The notes: generated by a model from the sequence alone, not told the origin. Counted from the stretch's first letter, positions 39,852 through 50,104 are shown. The stretch: 64,000 nt of DNA from an uncultured Agathobaculum sp. (GCF_944384765.1 NZ_CALWUM010000008.1:1-64000); one strand, 5' to 3'. A program made the numbers and translations.

Positions 39852-40169
39852 ATGAACACATTGCATGTAAAGACGGGCGACACCGCAGTCGTTCTTTCCG
39901 GCAAGGAAAAGGGCAAGCGCGGCAAGGTTCTGTCCGTTAACCCGAAGAAGGGCATGGTTGTTATCGAAGGTGTGAACATGGTCAAGTGCCACACCAAGCC
40001 CCGCCGCCAGGGTGAGACCGGCGGCATCATCGAGCGCGAGGGCGCACTGCGCGCCTGCAAGGTGATGAAGGTTTGCCCGAAGTGCAACAAGCCCACCCGT
40101 CCGGCGCACAAGTTCACCGAGGACGGTACCAAGCTGACAGTGTGCAAGCACTGCGGCGAGACACTTTGA
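39852..40169 (+). CDS. rplX: 50S ribosomal protein L24
   Basis: A 105-residue KOW-domain protein that starts 50S assembly. The KOW motif GDTAVVLSGKEKGKRGKVL is followed by a C-terminal CPKCNKPTR and CKHCGETL pair, the zinc-ribbon-like end found in many Gram-positive L24 proteins. Confidence 0.97.
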   Translation: MNTLHVKTGDTAVVLSGKEKGKRGKVLSVNPKKGMVVIEGVNMVKCHTKPRRQGETGGIIEREGALRACKVMKVCPKCNKPTRPAHKFTEDGTKLTVCKHCGETL

Positions 40170-40189
40170 GAAGAGGAGGCAAGCAATAA

Positions 40190-40735
40190 ATGGTTCCGAA
40201 TTTGAAAGCCAAGTATAATGCGGATGTTGCGCCTGCTCTGATGAAGAAGTTCCAGTACAAGAGCACGATGCAGATCCCGACGATCGACAAGATCGTGATC
40301 AACGTCGGCTGCGGCAAGGAAGCCAACGGCAACTCCAAGGTCATCGAGTCCGTCGTCCGCGACATCTCGCTGATCACCGGCCAGCATCCGATCGTTACCC
40401 ATGCCCGCAAGTCGGTTGCAAACTTCAAGCTCCGTGAGGGCATGCCGGTTGGCGTTAAGGTCACCCTGCGCCGCGACCGCATGTGGGAGTTCCTCGATCG
40501 TCTGTTCAACGTAGCGCTGCCGCGCGTCCGCGACTTCCGCGGCATCAACGGCGATGCGTTCGACGGCCGCGGCAACTACGCCCTCGGCCTGAAGGAGCAG
40601 CTGATCTTCCCGGAGATCTCCTACGATCAGATCGACAAGATCCGCGGCATGGACATCGTTATCTGCACTACCGCGAAGACTGACGAAGAAGCCAAGGAGC
40701 TGCTTACCCTGATGGGCGCTCCGTTTGCAAAGTAA
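40190..40735 (+). CDS. rplE: 50S ribosomal protein L5
   Basis: A 181-residue 5S rRNA-binding protein, full length, with [40 protein letters not shown] and [19 protein letters not shown]. Confidence 0.97.
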   Translation: MVPNLKAKYNADVAPALMKKFQYKSTMQIPTIDKIVINVGCGKEANGNSKVIESVVRDISLITGQHPIVTHARKSVANFKLREGMPVGVKVTLRRDRMWEFLDRLFNVALPRVRDFRGINGDAFDGRGNYALGLKEQLIFPEISYDQIDKIRGMDIVICTTAKTDEEAKELLTLMGAPFAK

Positions 40736-40750
40736 GGGAGGAGAATAGAA

Positions 40751-40936
40751 GTGGCTAAGAAGTCAATGATCCTCAAGCAGCAGGCGAAGCCGAAGTTCTC
40801 TACCCGTGCTTATAACCGCTGCAAGATCTGCGGCCGTCCGCACGCTTACCTGCGTGATTTCGGTATCTGCCGTATCTGCTTCCGTGAGCTGGCTTACAAG
40901 GGCCAGATCCCGGGTGTGCGCAAGGCTTCCTGGTAA
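40751..40936 (+). CDS. rpsZ: 30S ribosomal protein S14, zinc-binding type
   Basis: A 61-residue short (type Z) S14 with a four-cysteine zinc site: Cys24, Cys27, Cys40 and Cys43 (CKIC, CRIC). The start is GTG at 40751 following GGAGG. It is the last gene before a terminator that splits the spc operon. Confidence 0.96.
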   Translation: MAKKSMILKQQAKPKFSTRAYNRCKICGRPHAYLRDFGICRICFRELAYKGQIPGVRKASW

Positions 40937-40947
40937 GTCCTGCGCGG

Positions 40948-41036
40948 ATCGAAACCAGGGGTTTCGATTTCACCAAGAGAGACGCGCTTTCGCGCGGATA
41001 TACTGCGAAAGCGGGCGCCTGGCGCGCCCGCTTTTT
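40948..41036 (+). terminator. Hairpin array B ending in a terminator
   Basis: Three hairpins in a row: ATCGAAACC-AGG-GGTTTCGAT (40948-40968), CGCGC/GCGCG (40983-40996) and AAAGCGGGCGC/GCGCCCGCTTT (41008-41034) followed by a T run. The last one should end transcription after rpsZ. Confidence 0.8.
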
Positions 41037-41130
41037 GCGGACTTTGCCGTTTTTTGGCGGAAAGCCCGATTTTAATGCGTTTTGACGGGAACGAAACCGG
41101 AATATTTGATAAAAATATGCACTTTGTTGC

Positions 41131-41160
41131 TTGCCAAAATGCAAAAAACCATGCTATAAT
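41131..41160 (+). promoter_or_regulatory. Promoter of the rpsH operon
   Basis: -35 TTGCCA (41131-41136), 18-nt spacer, -10 TATAAT (41155-41160). The transcribed leader (to 41350) begins with a GATAGCCCGC-TCA-GCGGGCTTATC-like hairpin around 41165-41190; the remaining ~150 nt hold no gene and only weak pairings. Confidence 0.75.
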
Positions 41161-41350
41161 TAGTCGATAGCCCGCTCAGCGGGCTTATCGGCTGTTATAT
41201 ATTTTTCAGTCACCCCAGCCGCTGTTTGTGGAAGGGCCACAGGCAGTGTAAAGAAAAGTGGGAGGCAAACAGGTCAATCAAGAGGGGACCCAACCCAGCC
41301 CCGCTCCGATTGCTGCACTACCCCCAAACTTCTTAAAAAGGAGAGAATTT

Positions 41351-41749
41351 ATGCAGATCACTGATCCTATCGCGGATATGCTGACCCGTATCCGCAACGC
41401 CGGCAATGCTCGTCATGCCAGCGTGGACGTACCCGCGTCCAAAATGAAGAAGGCAATTGCCCAGATCCTGCTCGACGAAGGCTATATCAAGGCTTTCGAA
41501 GTTGTCGAGGGCAACACGCAGGGCATCATCCGCATCACGCTCAAGTATGTCGATGGCCGCCAGAAGGCGATCACCGGCCTCAAGCGCGTGTCCAAGCCCG
41601 GCCTGCGCGTCTATGCCGGCGCTCAGGAGCTTCCCAAGGTGCTCCGCGGCCTCGGTATTGCCATCATTTCCACCTCGAGAGGTATCATGACCGACAAGAA
41701 GGCCCGCGAGCTCAATGTCGGCGGTGAAGTCCTCGCATTCGTATGGTAA
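41351..41749 (+). CDS. rpsH: 30S ribosomal protein S8
   Basis: A 132-residue central-domain protein; in other bacteria it also represses the spc operon. Typical [16 protein letters not shown] and the C-terminal [20 protein letters not shown] are present. ATG at 41351 follows AAAGGAGAG. First gene after the new promoter. Confidence 0.97.
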   Translation: MQITDPIADMLTRIRNAGNARHASVDVPASKMKKAIAQILLDEGYIKAFEVVEGNTQGIIRITLKYVDGRQKAITGLKRVSKPGLRVYAGAQELPKVLRGLGIAIISTSRGIMTDKKARELNVGGEVLAFVW

Positions 41750-41764
41750 GGGGAGGTATAAAAC

Positions 41765-42310
41765 ATGTCTCGAATTGGTAGAATGCCGATTGCCATTCCG
41801 GCCGGCGTGGAGGTCAAGGTTGACGGCCACGTTGTCACGGTCAAGGGCGCAAAGGCAACCCTTACCCGCGAAATTCACCCGAATATCACCGTCGCGGTGG
41901 AGGGAAATGAAATCCTCGTCACTCGTCCGAACGACGAGAAGCACAACCGTGCACTGCACGGCCTGACCCGCAGCCTGGTCAATAACATGGTTATTGGCGT
42001 TACCGAAGGCTTCAAGAAGGAGCTGAGCGTGCAGGGCGTTGGTTATCGTGTGGCCAAGCAGGGCAAGGATCTGGTTATGAACCTCGGCTACTCGCATCAG
42101 GTTACCATGAGCGAGCCCGAAGGCATCACGATCGACGTTCCGAACGCGAACACGATCGTCATCTCCGGTCCTGACAAGCAGAAGGTCGGCCAGTTTGCAG
42201 CGGAAGTCCGCGAGAAGCGTCCGCCGGAACCCTACAAGGGCAAGGGCATTCGCTACGCTGACGAGTATGTCCGCCGCAAGGAAGGCAAGACCGGCGCGAA
42301 GAAGAAGTAA
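41765..42310 (+). CDS. rplF: 50S ribosomal protein L6
   Basis: A 181-residue protein with two similar domains, [20 protein letters not shown] at the start and [20 protein letters not shown] at the end. It lies near the GTPase-associated centre. Confidence 0.97.
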   Translation: MSRIGRMPIAIPAGVEVKVDGHVVTVKGAKATLTREIHPNITVAVEGNEILVTRPNDEKHNRALHGLTRSLVNNMVIGVTEGFKKELSVQGVGYRVAKQGKDLVMNLGYSHQVTMSEPEGITIDVPNANTIVISGPDKQKVGQFAAEVREKRPPEPYKGKGIRYADEYVRRKEGKTGAKKK

Positions 42311-42331
42311 GGAAAGGAGAGGCGAATTTAA

Positions 42332-42691
42332 ATGGTTTCGAAGAAGGATTCCAACAAGGCGCGTCTGCAGCGCCACAAGCGCGTACGCGCAAAGATCAGC
42401 GGCACCGCCGAGCGTCCGCGTCTCGACGTTTACCGCTCTGCAAAGAACATCTACGCCCAGGTCATCGACGATGTGGCCGGCGTTACGCTCGTTTCCGCCT
42501 CGACTGCCGAGAAGGACTTCACCGAGTACGGCGGCAACAAGGAAGCAGCCAAGAAGATCGGTCTGCTGGTTGCCGAGCGCTGCAAGGCCAAGGGTATCGA
42601 GAACGTCGTGTTCGACCGCGGCGGCTATGTATACCACGGCCGCGTGAAGGAACTCGCGGAAGGCGCCCGTGAGGGCGGCCTGCAGTTTTAA
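42332..42691 (+). CDS. rplR: 50S ribosomal protein L18
   Basis: A 119-residue 5S rRNA-binding protein with [20 protein letters not shown] and [20 protein letters not shown]. Confidence 0.97.
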   Translation: MVSKKDSNKARLQRHKRVRAKISGTAERPRLDVYRSAKNIYAQVIDDVAGVTLVSASTAEKDFTEYGGNKEAAKKIGLLVAERCKAKGIENVVFDRGGYVYHGRVKELAEGAREGGLQF

Positions 42692-42709
42692 GTCGGGAGG
42701 AGGTAAAAC

Positions 42710-43213
42710 ATGGCTCAGTATAACAGAAACGATAAGCGCGAGGACGAGTTTTCTGAAAACGTCGTAGCGCTCAACCGCGTTGCCAAGACGGTTAAGGGCG
42801 GCCGTATCTTCAAGTTTGCGGCGCTCGTCGTTGTCGGCGACGGCAAGGGCACGGTCGGTTTCGGCCTCGGCAAGGCTTCCGAGGTTCCGGATGCGATCCG
42901 CAAGGGCATCGAGGACGCCAAGAAGAACCTCGTCAAGATTTCGCTGAAGGGCACCACCATCCCGCACGAGGTGATCGGTGAGTTCGGCGCGGGCCGCGTT
43001 CTGCTCAAGCCCGCCGCTCCCGGTACCGGCGTTATCGCCGGCGGCGCGGTTCGTGCAGTCGTTGAGGCTGCCGGCATCAAGGACATCCGTACCAAGTGCC
43101 TGCGCTCCAACAACCCGCAGAACGTTGTCACTGCAACGATGGAAGGCCTGAAGAGCCTGCGCGATGCTGCCCAGGTGGCGGCTGTTCGCGGCAAAGCCGT
43201 AGAAGAACTGTAA
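42710..43213 (+). CDS. rpsE: 30S ribosomal protein S5
   Basis: A 167-residue fidelity protein. Visible segments are [38 protein letters not shown] and [20 protein letters not shown]. Confidence 0.97.
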   Translation: MAQYNRNDKREDEFSENVVALNRVAKTVKGGRIFKFAALVVVGDGKGTVGFGLGKASEVPDAIRKGIEDAKKNLVKISLKGTTIPHEVIGEFGAGRVLLKPAAPGTGVIAGGAVRAVVEAAGIKDIRTKCLRSNNPQNVVTATMEGLKSLRDAAQVAAVRGKAVEEL

Positions 43214-43230
43214 GAAAGGGGTAACTCACA

Positions 43231-43413
43231 ATGGCTAACATGAAGATTACCCTGAAAAAGAGCCTGGTCGGCCGCTTGGACAAGCACATCGCGACCGCTC
43301 ATTCTTTGGGGCTTAAGAAGATCAACGACGTAACCGTTCAGCCGGACAACGCGCAGACGCGCGGCAAGGTTAAGCAGATCGGTTACCTGCTCGAAGTTGT
43401 AGAGGAGGCGTAA
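43231..43413 (+). CDS. rpmD: 50S ribosomal protein L30
   Basis: A 60-residue small protein with [20 protein letters not shown] and the [10 protein letters not shown] end. Confidence 0.96.
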   Translation: MANMKITLKKSLVGRLDKHIATAHSLGLKKINDVTVQPDNAQTRGKVKQIGYLLEVVEEA

Positions 43414-43416
43414 CCC

Positions 43417-43857
43417 ATGAAGCTTCACGAATTATCGCCTGCCGCGGGTTCGACCAAGCCGGCCTATCGCAAGGGCCGCGGCGCTGGCTCGGGCAACGGC
43501 AAGACCGCAGGCCGCGGTCACAAGGGCCAGTGGGCCCGTTCGGGCGGCGGTGTCCGCCCGGGTTTTGAAGGCGGCCAGATGCCTCTGGCACGCCGCCTGC
43601 CGAAGCGTGGTTTCCACAACATTTTCGGCACCACTTATGCACCGGTCAATGTTTCCGCTCTGGAGAAGTTTGAAGATGGCACCGAGGTCAGCGTAGAGAC
43701 CCTGCGCGAGGCTGGTATCGTCAAGAATGCTCTCGACGGCGTCAAGATCCTCGGCAACGGCACCCTGACCAAGAAGCTCACGGTCAAGGCCGCTGCATTC
43801 TCCGCATCTGCAAAGGAGAAGATCGAAGCCGCAGGCGGAAAGGCCGAGGTGATTTAA
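43417..43857 (+). CDS. rplO: 50S ribosomal protein L15
   Basis: A 146-residue protein; the glycine-rich N-terminal region [19 protein letters not shown] is typical. It starts 4 nt after rpmD and ends 1 nt before secY. Confidence 0.97.
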   Translation: MKLHELSPAAGSTKPAYRKGRGAGSGNGKTAGRGHKGQWARSGGGVRPGFEGGQMPLARRLPKRGFHNIFGTTYAPVNVSALEKFEDGTEVSVETLREAGIVKNALDGVKILGNGTLTKKLTVKAAAFSASAKEKIEAAGGKAEVI

Positions 43858-43858
43858 G

Positions 43859-45160
43859 GTGTTTCAAACCCTTAAAAACGCCTGGCACATGCCCGAGCTG
43901 CGCAAGAAGATCCTGTATACGCTGTTTATCCTGCTGATCTTCCGCTTCGGCTCGTGCATTCCGGTTCCGTTCATCAACACCGATCTGTTGGCTGCTTACT
44001 TTGAGCAGGCTTCGGTTTCGGGTTCGATGCTCGGCTATCTGAATATGTTCACCGGCGGCGGTCTGTCCACTGCGACGATCTTCGCTATGTCGATCACCCC
44101 GTATATTAACGCGTCCATTATCCTGCAGCTGCTGACCGTGGCCATCCCCGCTCTCGAGCGTATGGTCAAGGAAGGCGGCGAGGAAGGCCGCAAGAAGATC
44201 GCTTCCTGGACGCGCTATGTTGCGGTTGCGCTCGGCCTGCTGCAGGCGTTTGCGTACTACGCAATGCTGCGCAACGGCTTCGGCGCAGGCAGCATGCTGT
44301 CCAACGACAGTGTGCTGGCAGCGGCGGCGATCATCCTGACCTTCACCGCAGGCACCGCGCTGATCATGTGGCTGGGCGAGCACATCACCCAGAACGGTAT
44401 CGGCAACGGTATTTCGATCATCCTGTTCGCGGGCATCGTGTCCCGCGGCCCGTCGCTGCTCTCCACGTTGGTTAACCTGTTCCAGGGCGGCGCGTCGGGC
44501 ATCGTTTCGGCGGTTCTGATGATCATTATCGGACTTGCGGTTGTTGTGTTCATCGTGTTCATGAGCAATGCGGAGCGCCGCATCCCGGTCCAGTACGCCA
44601 AGCGCGTTGTCGGCCGTAAGATGTACGGCGGCCAGTCCACCCATCTGCCGATCAAGGTCAACGCATCCGGCGTTATGCCGATCATCTTTGCGTCGTCCAT
44701 CCTGTCCCTGCCGCAGACCATTGCAATGTTCTGGCAGCCGGAGACCGGCACGGTTGGCTACCACATCATGAACCTGTTCTCGCAGACCAACCCGTTCTAT
44801 ATCGTGGTTTACTTCTTGCTTATCCTCGCGTTTGCGTATTTCTACGCATCCATTCAGTTTAACCCGATCGAGATCGCAAACAACCTCAAGAAGAACGGCG
44901 GCTTCATCCCGGGCTTCCGTCCCGGCAAGCCGACGAGCGACTTTATCACCAAGGCGCTCGGCAAGGTCACCTTCGTTGGTGCCATCTTCCTGAGCATTGT
45001 AGCGATCCTGCCGCTGATCGTTGGCGCGATCAACACGACCCTCTCCAACGTTGCGCTTGGCGGCACCTCGGTCATCATTGTTGTCGGCGTTGCGCTTGAC
45101 ACTGTCAAGCAGCTGGAGGCGCAAATGCTGATGCGTCATCATAAGGGCTTTTTGGAATAA
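43859..45160 (+). CDS. secY: Protein translocase subunit SecY
   Basis: A 433-residue, ten-helix channel protein of the Sec translocon. Signature regions are FRFGSCIPVPFINTDLL near the N-terminus, MSITPYINASIILQLL, and ERRIPVQYAKRVVGRKMYGG with IPLKVN-like PIKVNASGVMPIIF. The start is GTG at 43859 immediately after rplO. SecY position between rplO and adk is conserved. Confidence 0.97.
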   Translation: MFQTLKNAWHMPELRKKILYTLFILLIFRFGSCIPVPFINTDLLAAYFEQASVSGSMLGYLNMFTGGGLSTATIFAMSITPYINASIILQLLTVAIPALERMVKEGGEEGRKKIASWTRYVAVALGLLQAFAYYAMLRNGFGAGSMLSNDSVLAAAAIILTFTAGTALIMWLGEHITQNGIGNGISIILFAGIVSRGPSLLSTLVNLFQGGASGIVSAVLMIIIGLAVVVFIVFMSNAERRIPVQYAKRVVGRKMYGGQSTHLPIKVNASGVMPIIFASSILSLPQTIAMFWQPETGTVGYHIMNLFSQTNPFYIVVYFLLILAFAYFYASIQFNPIEIANNLKKNGGFIPGFRPGKPTSDFITKALGKVTFVGAIFLSIVAILPLIVGAINTTLSNVALGGTSVIIVVGVALDTVKQLEAQMLMRHHKGFLE

Positions 45161-45179
45161 TGCTGGAGGCTGATTTTAA

Positions 45180-45809
45180 GTGAATTTGATTTTACTGGGC
45201 GCCCCGGGCGCTGGCAAAGGCACGCTTGCATCTTACCTGATCGAAAAAATGGGTATCCCGAGCATCTCCACGGGCAACATTCTGCGCGAGGCCATCAAGA
45301 ACAACACCCCGCTTGGCCAGCAGGCTAAGGGCTTTATGGACGCTGGCCAGCTCGTGCCGGACGATCTCGTGATTAACCTGCTCAAGGAACGCATTGCAAA
45401 GCGCGACTGCAAGAGCGGCTTCATTCTGGACGGTTTCCCGCGCACGATCCCGCAGGCCGAGGCGCTTGACGAGATCGCGAACATCGACTGTGCGCTGCTG
45501 GTCGATGTGCCGTATGAAGTGATCGAAAAGCGCATGACCGGCCGTCGCGTCTGCCTGCGCTGCGGCGCAACCTATCATGTCGAGGCTAATCCGCCCCGCA
45601 TCCAGGGTGTGTGCGACATCTGCGGCGACAAGCTTGTCATCCGCAGCGACGACCAGCCCGAAGTGGTAAAGCGCCGTCACGAGACCTATCACGAGCAGAC
45701 CGAGCCGCTGATCGGCTACTACGACGCGCAGGGCAAGCTCAAGCGCATCGATGGTACGCAGGGCATCCGCGAGACCGAAAAGCTCGCAGTGGAAGCGCTG
45801 GGGCTGTAA
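45180..45809 (+). CDS. adk: Adenylate kinase, zinc-binding LID type
   Basis: A 209-residue enzyme interconverting ATP+AMP and 2 ADP. P-loop GAPGAGKGT (residues 7-15), AMP-site GFPRT (~85-89), and a LID domain with four zinc cysteines (Cys125, Cys128, Cys145, Cys148), typical of Gram-positive forms. GTG start at 45180. Confidence 0.96.
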   Translation: MNLILLGAPGAGKGTLASYLIEKMGIPSISTGNILREAIKNNTPLGQQAKGFMDAGQLVPDDLVINLLKERIAKRDCKSGFILDGFPRTIPQAEALDEIANIDCALLVDVPYEVIEKRMTGRRVCLRCGATYHVEANPPRIQGVCDICGDKLVIRSDDQPEVVKRRHETYHEQTEPLIGYYDAQGKLKRIDGTQGIRETEKLAVEALGL

Positions 45810-45811
45810 GC

Positions 45812-46576
45812 ATGATTCATCTTAAATCAGAGCAAGAGCTTGAACGGATGCGCGTTGCCTGCCGCATCACTGCGCTTGCGCGCAAGGCGGCGGCGGACGC
45901 GGTCCGGCCAGGTGTCACCACAGGCGAAATCGACCGGGTCGTCCGCAAGACGATCGAGGAAGCGGGCGCAAAGCCCTCCTTCCTCGGTTATGCGGGCTTC
46001 CCGGGCAGCGCCTGTATCTCGATCAACGACGAGGTCATCCACGGAATCCCCTCGGAAAAGCGCGTGGTGCATGAAGGCGATATCGTCAAAGTGGACGTCG
46101 GTGCCTACATCGGCGGCTATCACGGCGACTGCGCCTGCACGGTACCGTGCGGCGAGGTGAGCGAGGAGGCCCGCCGCCTGATCGAAGTGACCCGGCAGAG
46201 CTTCTATGAAGGTATCAAATTTGCCCGCGAGGGCTATCGCGTTTCGGACATCTCTGCGGCCGTGCAGGCCTATGTGGAGAAAAACGGCTTTTCTGTGGTT
46301 CGCGACTACGTCGGTCACGGCGTGGGCGAGAACCTGCATGAATCGCCCGAGGTGCCGAACTTCGGCCATCCCGGCCACGGCATGCGCCTGCAGCGCGGTA
46401 TGACCATTGCGGTGGAACCCATGGTCAACGTGGGTGTTTATACGGTTAAGGTCCTGCCGGACGGCTGGACTGTCAAAACAAAGGACGGCAAGCTGTCCGC
46501 CCATTATGAAAACACCATTGCCATTACGGATGGCGAACCGGAGATTATGACGAATATCGACGGTGAGGTGCTGTAA
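45812..46576 (+). CDS. map: Methionine aminopeptidase, type I
   Basis: A 254-residue metallopeptidase that removes the initiator methionine. Metal ligands of the pita-bread fold are visible in VKVDVGAYIGGYHGD (two Asp), GHGVGENLHESPEVPNFG (His region), IAVEPMV (Glu) and HYENTIAIT (Glu). The ATG at 45812 is 2 nt after adk; the longer frame inside adk is a shadow. Confidence 0.95.
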   Translation: MIHLKSEQELERMRVACRITALARKAAADAVRPGVTTGEIDRVVRKTIEEAGAKPSFLGYAGFPGSACISINDEVIHGIPSEKRVVHEGDIVKVDVGAYIGGYHGDCACTVPCGEVSEEARRLIEVTRQSFYEGIKFAREGYRVSDISAAVQAYVEKNGFSVVRDYVGHGVGENLHESPEVPNFGHPGHGMRLQRGMTIAVEPMVNVGVYTVKVLPDGWTVKTKDGKLSAHYENTIAITDGEPEIMTNIDGEVL

Positions 46577-46854
46577 TGGTCCAGTCTCACACAGCCGACA
46601 TTGTCCTGTCGCTGACCGGCAGGGACAAGGGGCAGCTGATGCTGGTCGTCGCGGAGGAGGGGGATTTCCTCCTGCTGGCGAACGGCCGTGCGCGCCGGGC
46701 GGAAAATCCCAAGCGCAAGCGCAGAAAGCATGTCAGCCATCAGGGCGCGTGTGATGCGCGTACCCGCAGCAGACTGCTGGAAAACGGCCGACTGACCAAC
46801 AGCGAGATCCGTAAGGCACTCGCCCTCTGGACAGGGGACGAGGATGCAAATTGA
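46576..46854 (+). CDS. KOW-domain RNA-binding protein (L14e-like)
   Basis: A 92-residue protein starting with a KOW-like strand set (VLSLTGRDKGQLMLVVAEEG) followed by a basic patch PKRKRRKH. Clostridia regularly carry this gene between map and infA; it is presumed to bind ribosomal RNA but has no assigned role. Start and map stop share a base (TAATG). Confidence 0.85.
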   Translation: MVQSHTADIVLSLTGRDKGQLMLVVAEEGDFLLLANGRARRAENPKRKRRKHVSHQGACDARTRSRLLENGRLTNSEIRKALALWTGDEDAN

Positions 46855-46874
46855 CCTAGGAGGGTATTCACATA

Positions 46875-47093
46875 ATGGCAAAAGACGATGTAATCGAACT
46901 GGAAGGTACCGTCATAGAGGCGCTGCCCAATGCGATGTTCCAGGTCGAGCTGCCCAACGGGCATAAGATCCTGGCCCATATCTCGGGCAAACTTCGCATG
47001 AATTTCATTCGCATTCTTCCCGGCGACAAGGTCACCGTTCAGATGTCGCCCTACGACCTGACCCGCGGTCGAATCACCTGGCGTTCCAAGTAA
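46875..47093 (+). CDS. infA: Translation initiation factor IF-1
   Basis: A 72-residue OB-fold protein, full length, with [20 protein letters not shown] and [19 protein letters not shown]. It occupies the A-site during initiation. The 127-nt gap that follows contains GGAACC-GACT-GGTTCC (about 47180-47195) and a GGCGC/GCGCC hairpin. Confidence 0.97.
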   Translation: MAKDDVIELEGTVIEALPNAMFQVELPNGHKILAHISGKLRMNFIRILPGDKVTVQMSPYDLTRGRITWRSK

Positions 47094-47214
47094 CGCCGCG
47101 AAAAAAGCGGGCGGAGGCGCGTATGTGACCCGAGCGCCAGTGGTCGCCGGATTTCCGGTGTCCCATCCCACCAACAACGGAACCGACTGGTTCCCAACAC
47201 ATTGATGGAGGTAA

Positions 47215-47334
<120 letters not shown>

Positions 47335-47337
47335 TTT

Positions 47338-47549
47338 CGATCGAAAGCACGCTTTCGATCGATTATGCCGACTACGAATCGCGCCCTGCGGGCACAATTC
47401 TTCGTCGGTTTGTGTAAAAACCCACGCGCATGTCGCGGGTTTTTACGGCAATCGCGTAGCGATTGCCAAATTGGATTGCGCCGGAAGGCGCAAAGAGGTA
47501 AAACGGGGTTTCCCCGATTACCGAATAAATTGCCGCGCATAAGGCGCGG
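47338..47549 (+). repeat. Hairpin array C (rpmJ-rpsM gap)
   Basis: About seven consecutive hairpins: CGATCGAAAGC/GCTTTCGATCG (47338-47361), GCCC-TGC-GGGC (47383-47393), GTAAAAACCC/GGGTTTTTAC (47414-47446), GGCAATCGC-GTA-GCGATTGCC (47447-47467), TTGCGCC/GGCGCAA (47476-47493), GGTAA..CGGGG-TTT-CCCCG..TTACC (47497-47522) and CCGCGC/GCGCGG (47533-47549). No gene. Downstream is a 14-bp palindrome GTGTTTGCAAACAC (47624-47637) before rpsM. Confidence 0.83.
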
Positions 47550-47672
47550 GATGATGGTTAAGTGAACACGACAAGCACGCGCGGGATGCGCGGCGCTGCA
47601 GGAGCGGAGGCGGCTCCTATACTGTGTTTGCAAACACGCCTCAGTGTAAACAAATCGGAGGTTATATTAAGT

Positions 47673-48041
47673 ATGGCACGTATTGCCGGTGTTGACCTTC
47701 CCCGCGAGAAGCGCGTGGAGATCGGCCTGACCTACGTCTTCGGCATTGGCCGCAAGACGTCCAACGAAATCCTTGCCAAGACCGGTATCAATCCGGATAC
47801 CCGCGTCAAGGACCTGACCGAAGAAGAAGCCGCCAAGCTGCGTGAGGTAATCGACCGCGACTACAACGTCGAGGGCGACCTGCGCCGTGAGATCGGCCTG
47901 AATATCAAGCGCCTGGTTGAAATCGGCTGCTACCGCGGCCTGCGCCACCGTCGCGGCCTGCCGGTTCGCGGCCAGCGCACCAAGACCAACGCGCGTACCC
48001 GCAAGGGCCCGAAGAAGACCATTGCGAACAAGAAGAAGTAA
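47673..48041 (+). CDS. rpsM: 30S ribosomal protein S13
   Basis: A 122-residue head protein with [20 protein letters not shown] and [22 protein letters not shown] at 47673 has GGAGG 13 nt upstream; the frame further upstream runs through the hairpin array and is not coding. Confidence 0.96.
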   Translation: MARIAGVDLPREKRVEIGLTYVFGIGRKTSNEILAKTGINPDTRVKDLTEEEAAKLREVIDRDYNVEGDLRREIGLNIKRLVEIGCYRGLRHRRGLPVRGQRTKTNARTRKGPKKTIANKKK

Positions 48042-48057
48042 GGAGGGGAACAGATAA

Positions 48058-48459
48058 ATGGCTAAGGTACAGAAGAAGGGCGCTACCCGCACCCGTCGCC
48101 GTGAGCGTAAAAATATCGAAAAAGGCGCGGCTCATATCCGTTCCTCTTTCAACAACACCATCGTTACCATTACCGACCTGAACGGCAACGCAATCAGCTG
48201 GGCTTCCTCCGGCGAGATGGGTTTCCGTGGCTCGCGTAAGTCCACTCCGTTCGCTGCACAGACCGCGGCTGAGACCGCTGCTGCCGCTGCGATGGAGCAC
48301 GGCCTCAAGACTGTCGAAGTATACGTCAAGGGCCCGGGTTCCGGCCGTGAGGCTGCAATCCGTGCACTGCAGGCCGCCGGCCTCGAGGTAACCATGATCA
48401 AGGACGTTACCCCGATCCCGCACAATGGCTGCCGCCCGCCCAAGAGAAGAAGAGTCTAA
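48058..48459 (+). CDS. rpsK: 30S ribosomal protein S11
   Basis: A 133-residue platform protein with [20 protein letters not shown] and the C-terminal [18 protein letters not shown]. Confidence 0.97.
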   Translation: MAKVQKKGATRTRRRERKNIEKGAAHIRSSFNNTIVTITDLNGNAISWASSGEMGFRGSRKSTPFAAQTAAETAAAAAMEHGLKTVEVYVKGPGSGREAAIRALQAAGLEVTMIKDVTPIPHNGCRPPKRRRV

Positions 48460-48478
48460 TAGAGGAGGAAACCAATAA

Positions 48479-49072
48479 ATGGCTAAGAATACACAGCCCG
48501 TTCTCAAGCGCTGCAAGACGCTTGGTCTTTCCCCTGCGGTACTTGGTTACTCCAAGTCCACCAAGCGCCAGCCCAAGCAGTCCCGCCGCAAGCAGTCCGA
48601 GTACGGCATGCAGCTGACCGAAAAGCAGAAGGTAAAATTCATCTACGGCGTGCTCGAGAAGCAGTTCCATGCTTACTACGAGAAGGCCGAGCGCAAGCAG
48701 GGCATCACCGGTGAGATCCTGCTGCAGGAGCTCGAGCGCCGTCTGGACAACGTTGTTTTCCGCATGGGCTTTGCCAACACCCGCCGCGAAGCGCGTCAGC
48801 TGGTCAACCATGGCCACTTCACTGTCAACGGCCGCCGCGTCAACATCCCGTCCTTCCAGGTAAAGCCGGGCGACGTTGTGGCAGTCTGCGAGAAGTCCCG
48901 CACGACCACCAAGTTCAAGACCCTGCTGGAGGAAAACGGCAAGAAGGCTTGCCCCAAGTGGATCGACAAGGCTAAGGACTCCTTCGAGGGCAAGATCGTT
49001 GCGATGCCCGCCCGTGACGACATCGACTACGATGTGTCCGAGCACCTCATCGTCGAGTTGTACTCGAAATAA
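48479..49072 (+). CDS. rpsD: 30S ribosomal protein S4
   Basis: A 197-residue assembly and fidelity protein, possibly also an autogenous repressor. The S4 RNA-binding domain RLDNVVFRMGFANTRREARQ is clear. The N-terminal zinc cysteines of some S4 proteins are absent (only Cys12), so it is the zinc-free form. Confidence 0.97.
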   Translation: MAKNTQPVLKRCKTLGLSPAVLGYSKSTKRQPKQSRRKQSEYGMQLTEKQKVKFIYGVLEKQFHAYYEKAERKQGITGEILLQELERRLDNVVFRMGFANTRREARQLVNHGHFTVNGRRVNIPSFQVKPGDVVAVCEKSRTTTKFKTLLEENGKKACPKWIDKAKDSFEGKIVAMPARDDIDYDVSEHLIVELYSK

Positions 49073-49156
49073 TAGACCCTCGCTTTTGGAACGGGCGCGG
49101 CGTCTGCTTCGCCTGTTCCGTTTCAAGTTTCCAACCAACGTGAAGGAGGGTACCAC

Positions 49157-50104
49157 ATGATCGAAATCGAAAAGCCGCGTATTGACTGTGAACAGCTCGC
49201 TGAGGATGGCTCCTACGGCAAGTTTGTCGTTGAGCCGCTTGAGCGTGGCTATGGCACCACTTTGGGCAACTCCCTGCGCCGCATCCTGCTTTCCTCGCTG
49301 CCCGGCACGGCAGCGTCGAGCATCAAGATCGCCGGCGTACAGCATGAGTTCTCCACCATCCCGGGCGTCAAGGAAGACGTGACCGAGATCGTGCTGAACG
49401 TCAAGGGCATCATCGCCAAGCTGTACTGCGACGGTCCCAAGACGGTCTACATCGAGGCCGCAGGCGAAGGTGAGGTCAAGGCTGGTGACATCCACGCAGA
49501 CGGCGAGGTCGAGATCCTCAATCCCGACCTGCACATCGCTACCCTGATGAGCGATGCGCGCCTGTCCATGGAGATCACGCTGACTTCGGGCCGCGGCTAT
49601 GTCCCGGCTGAGAAGAATAAGCAGCATCAGACCTCCATCGGGGTCATTCCGGTGGATTCGATCTACACGCCGGTTTACAAGGTCAACTACACGGTGGAGA
49701 ACACCCGTGTTCGCGATCTGACCGACTATGATAAACTCACGCTTGAGGTTTGGACCGACGGCACCATCACCGCGCGCGATGCGGTTTCGCTCGGCGCAAA
49801 GGTGCTCCGCGACCACCTCGATCTGTTCGTTGACCTGTCCGAGGAGATCGGCTCCCGGTCGACTGTTGTGGAAAAGGCCGAAGCGCAGCACGATAAGGTG
49901 CTTGAAATGACCATTGAGGAGCTCGACTTCTCCGTGCGTTCGTTCAACTGCCTCAAGCGCGCGGGCATCAACACGGTCGAGGATCTGATCAACACCTCCG
50001 AGGAGGATATGATGAAGGTCCGCAACCTGGGCCGCAAGTCCCTGGAAGAGGTCATCGGCAAGCTGGAGGCCATGGGCCTGCACCTTGCCAAGTCCGAGGA
50101 GTAA
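49157..50104 (+). CDS. rpoA: DNA-directed RNA polymerase subunit alpha
   Basis: A 315-residue assembly scaffold of RNA polymerase. N-terminal domain with [21 protein letters not shown]-terminal domain (~245-315) with [20 protein letters not shown] and [13 protein letters not shown] that binds UP elements and activators. ATG at 49157 after GAAGGAGGG. Confidence 0.98.
   Translation: MIEIEKPRIDCEQLAEDGSYGKFVVEPLERGYGTTLGNSLRRILLSSLPGTAASSIKIAGVQHEFSTIPGVKEDVTEIVLNVKGIIAKLYCDGPKTVYIEAAGEGEVKAGDIHADGEVEILNPDLHIATLMSDARLSMEITLTSGRGYVPAEKNKQHQTSIGVIPVDSIYTPVYKVNYTVENTRVRDLTDYDKLTLEVWTDGTITARDAVSLGAKVLRDHLDLFVDLSEEIGSRSTVVEKAEAQHDKVLEMTIEELDFSVRSFNCLKRAGINTVEDLINTSEEDMMKVRNLGRKSLEEVIGKLEAMGLHLAKSEE

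Noticed and set aside
41333..42967. A 544-codon minus-strand open frame over rpsH-rplF-rplR-rpsE
   Set aside because: Antisense shadow of four conserved ribosomal-protein genes, without ribosome binding site or domain.
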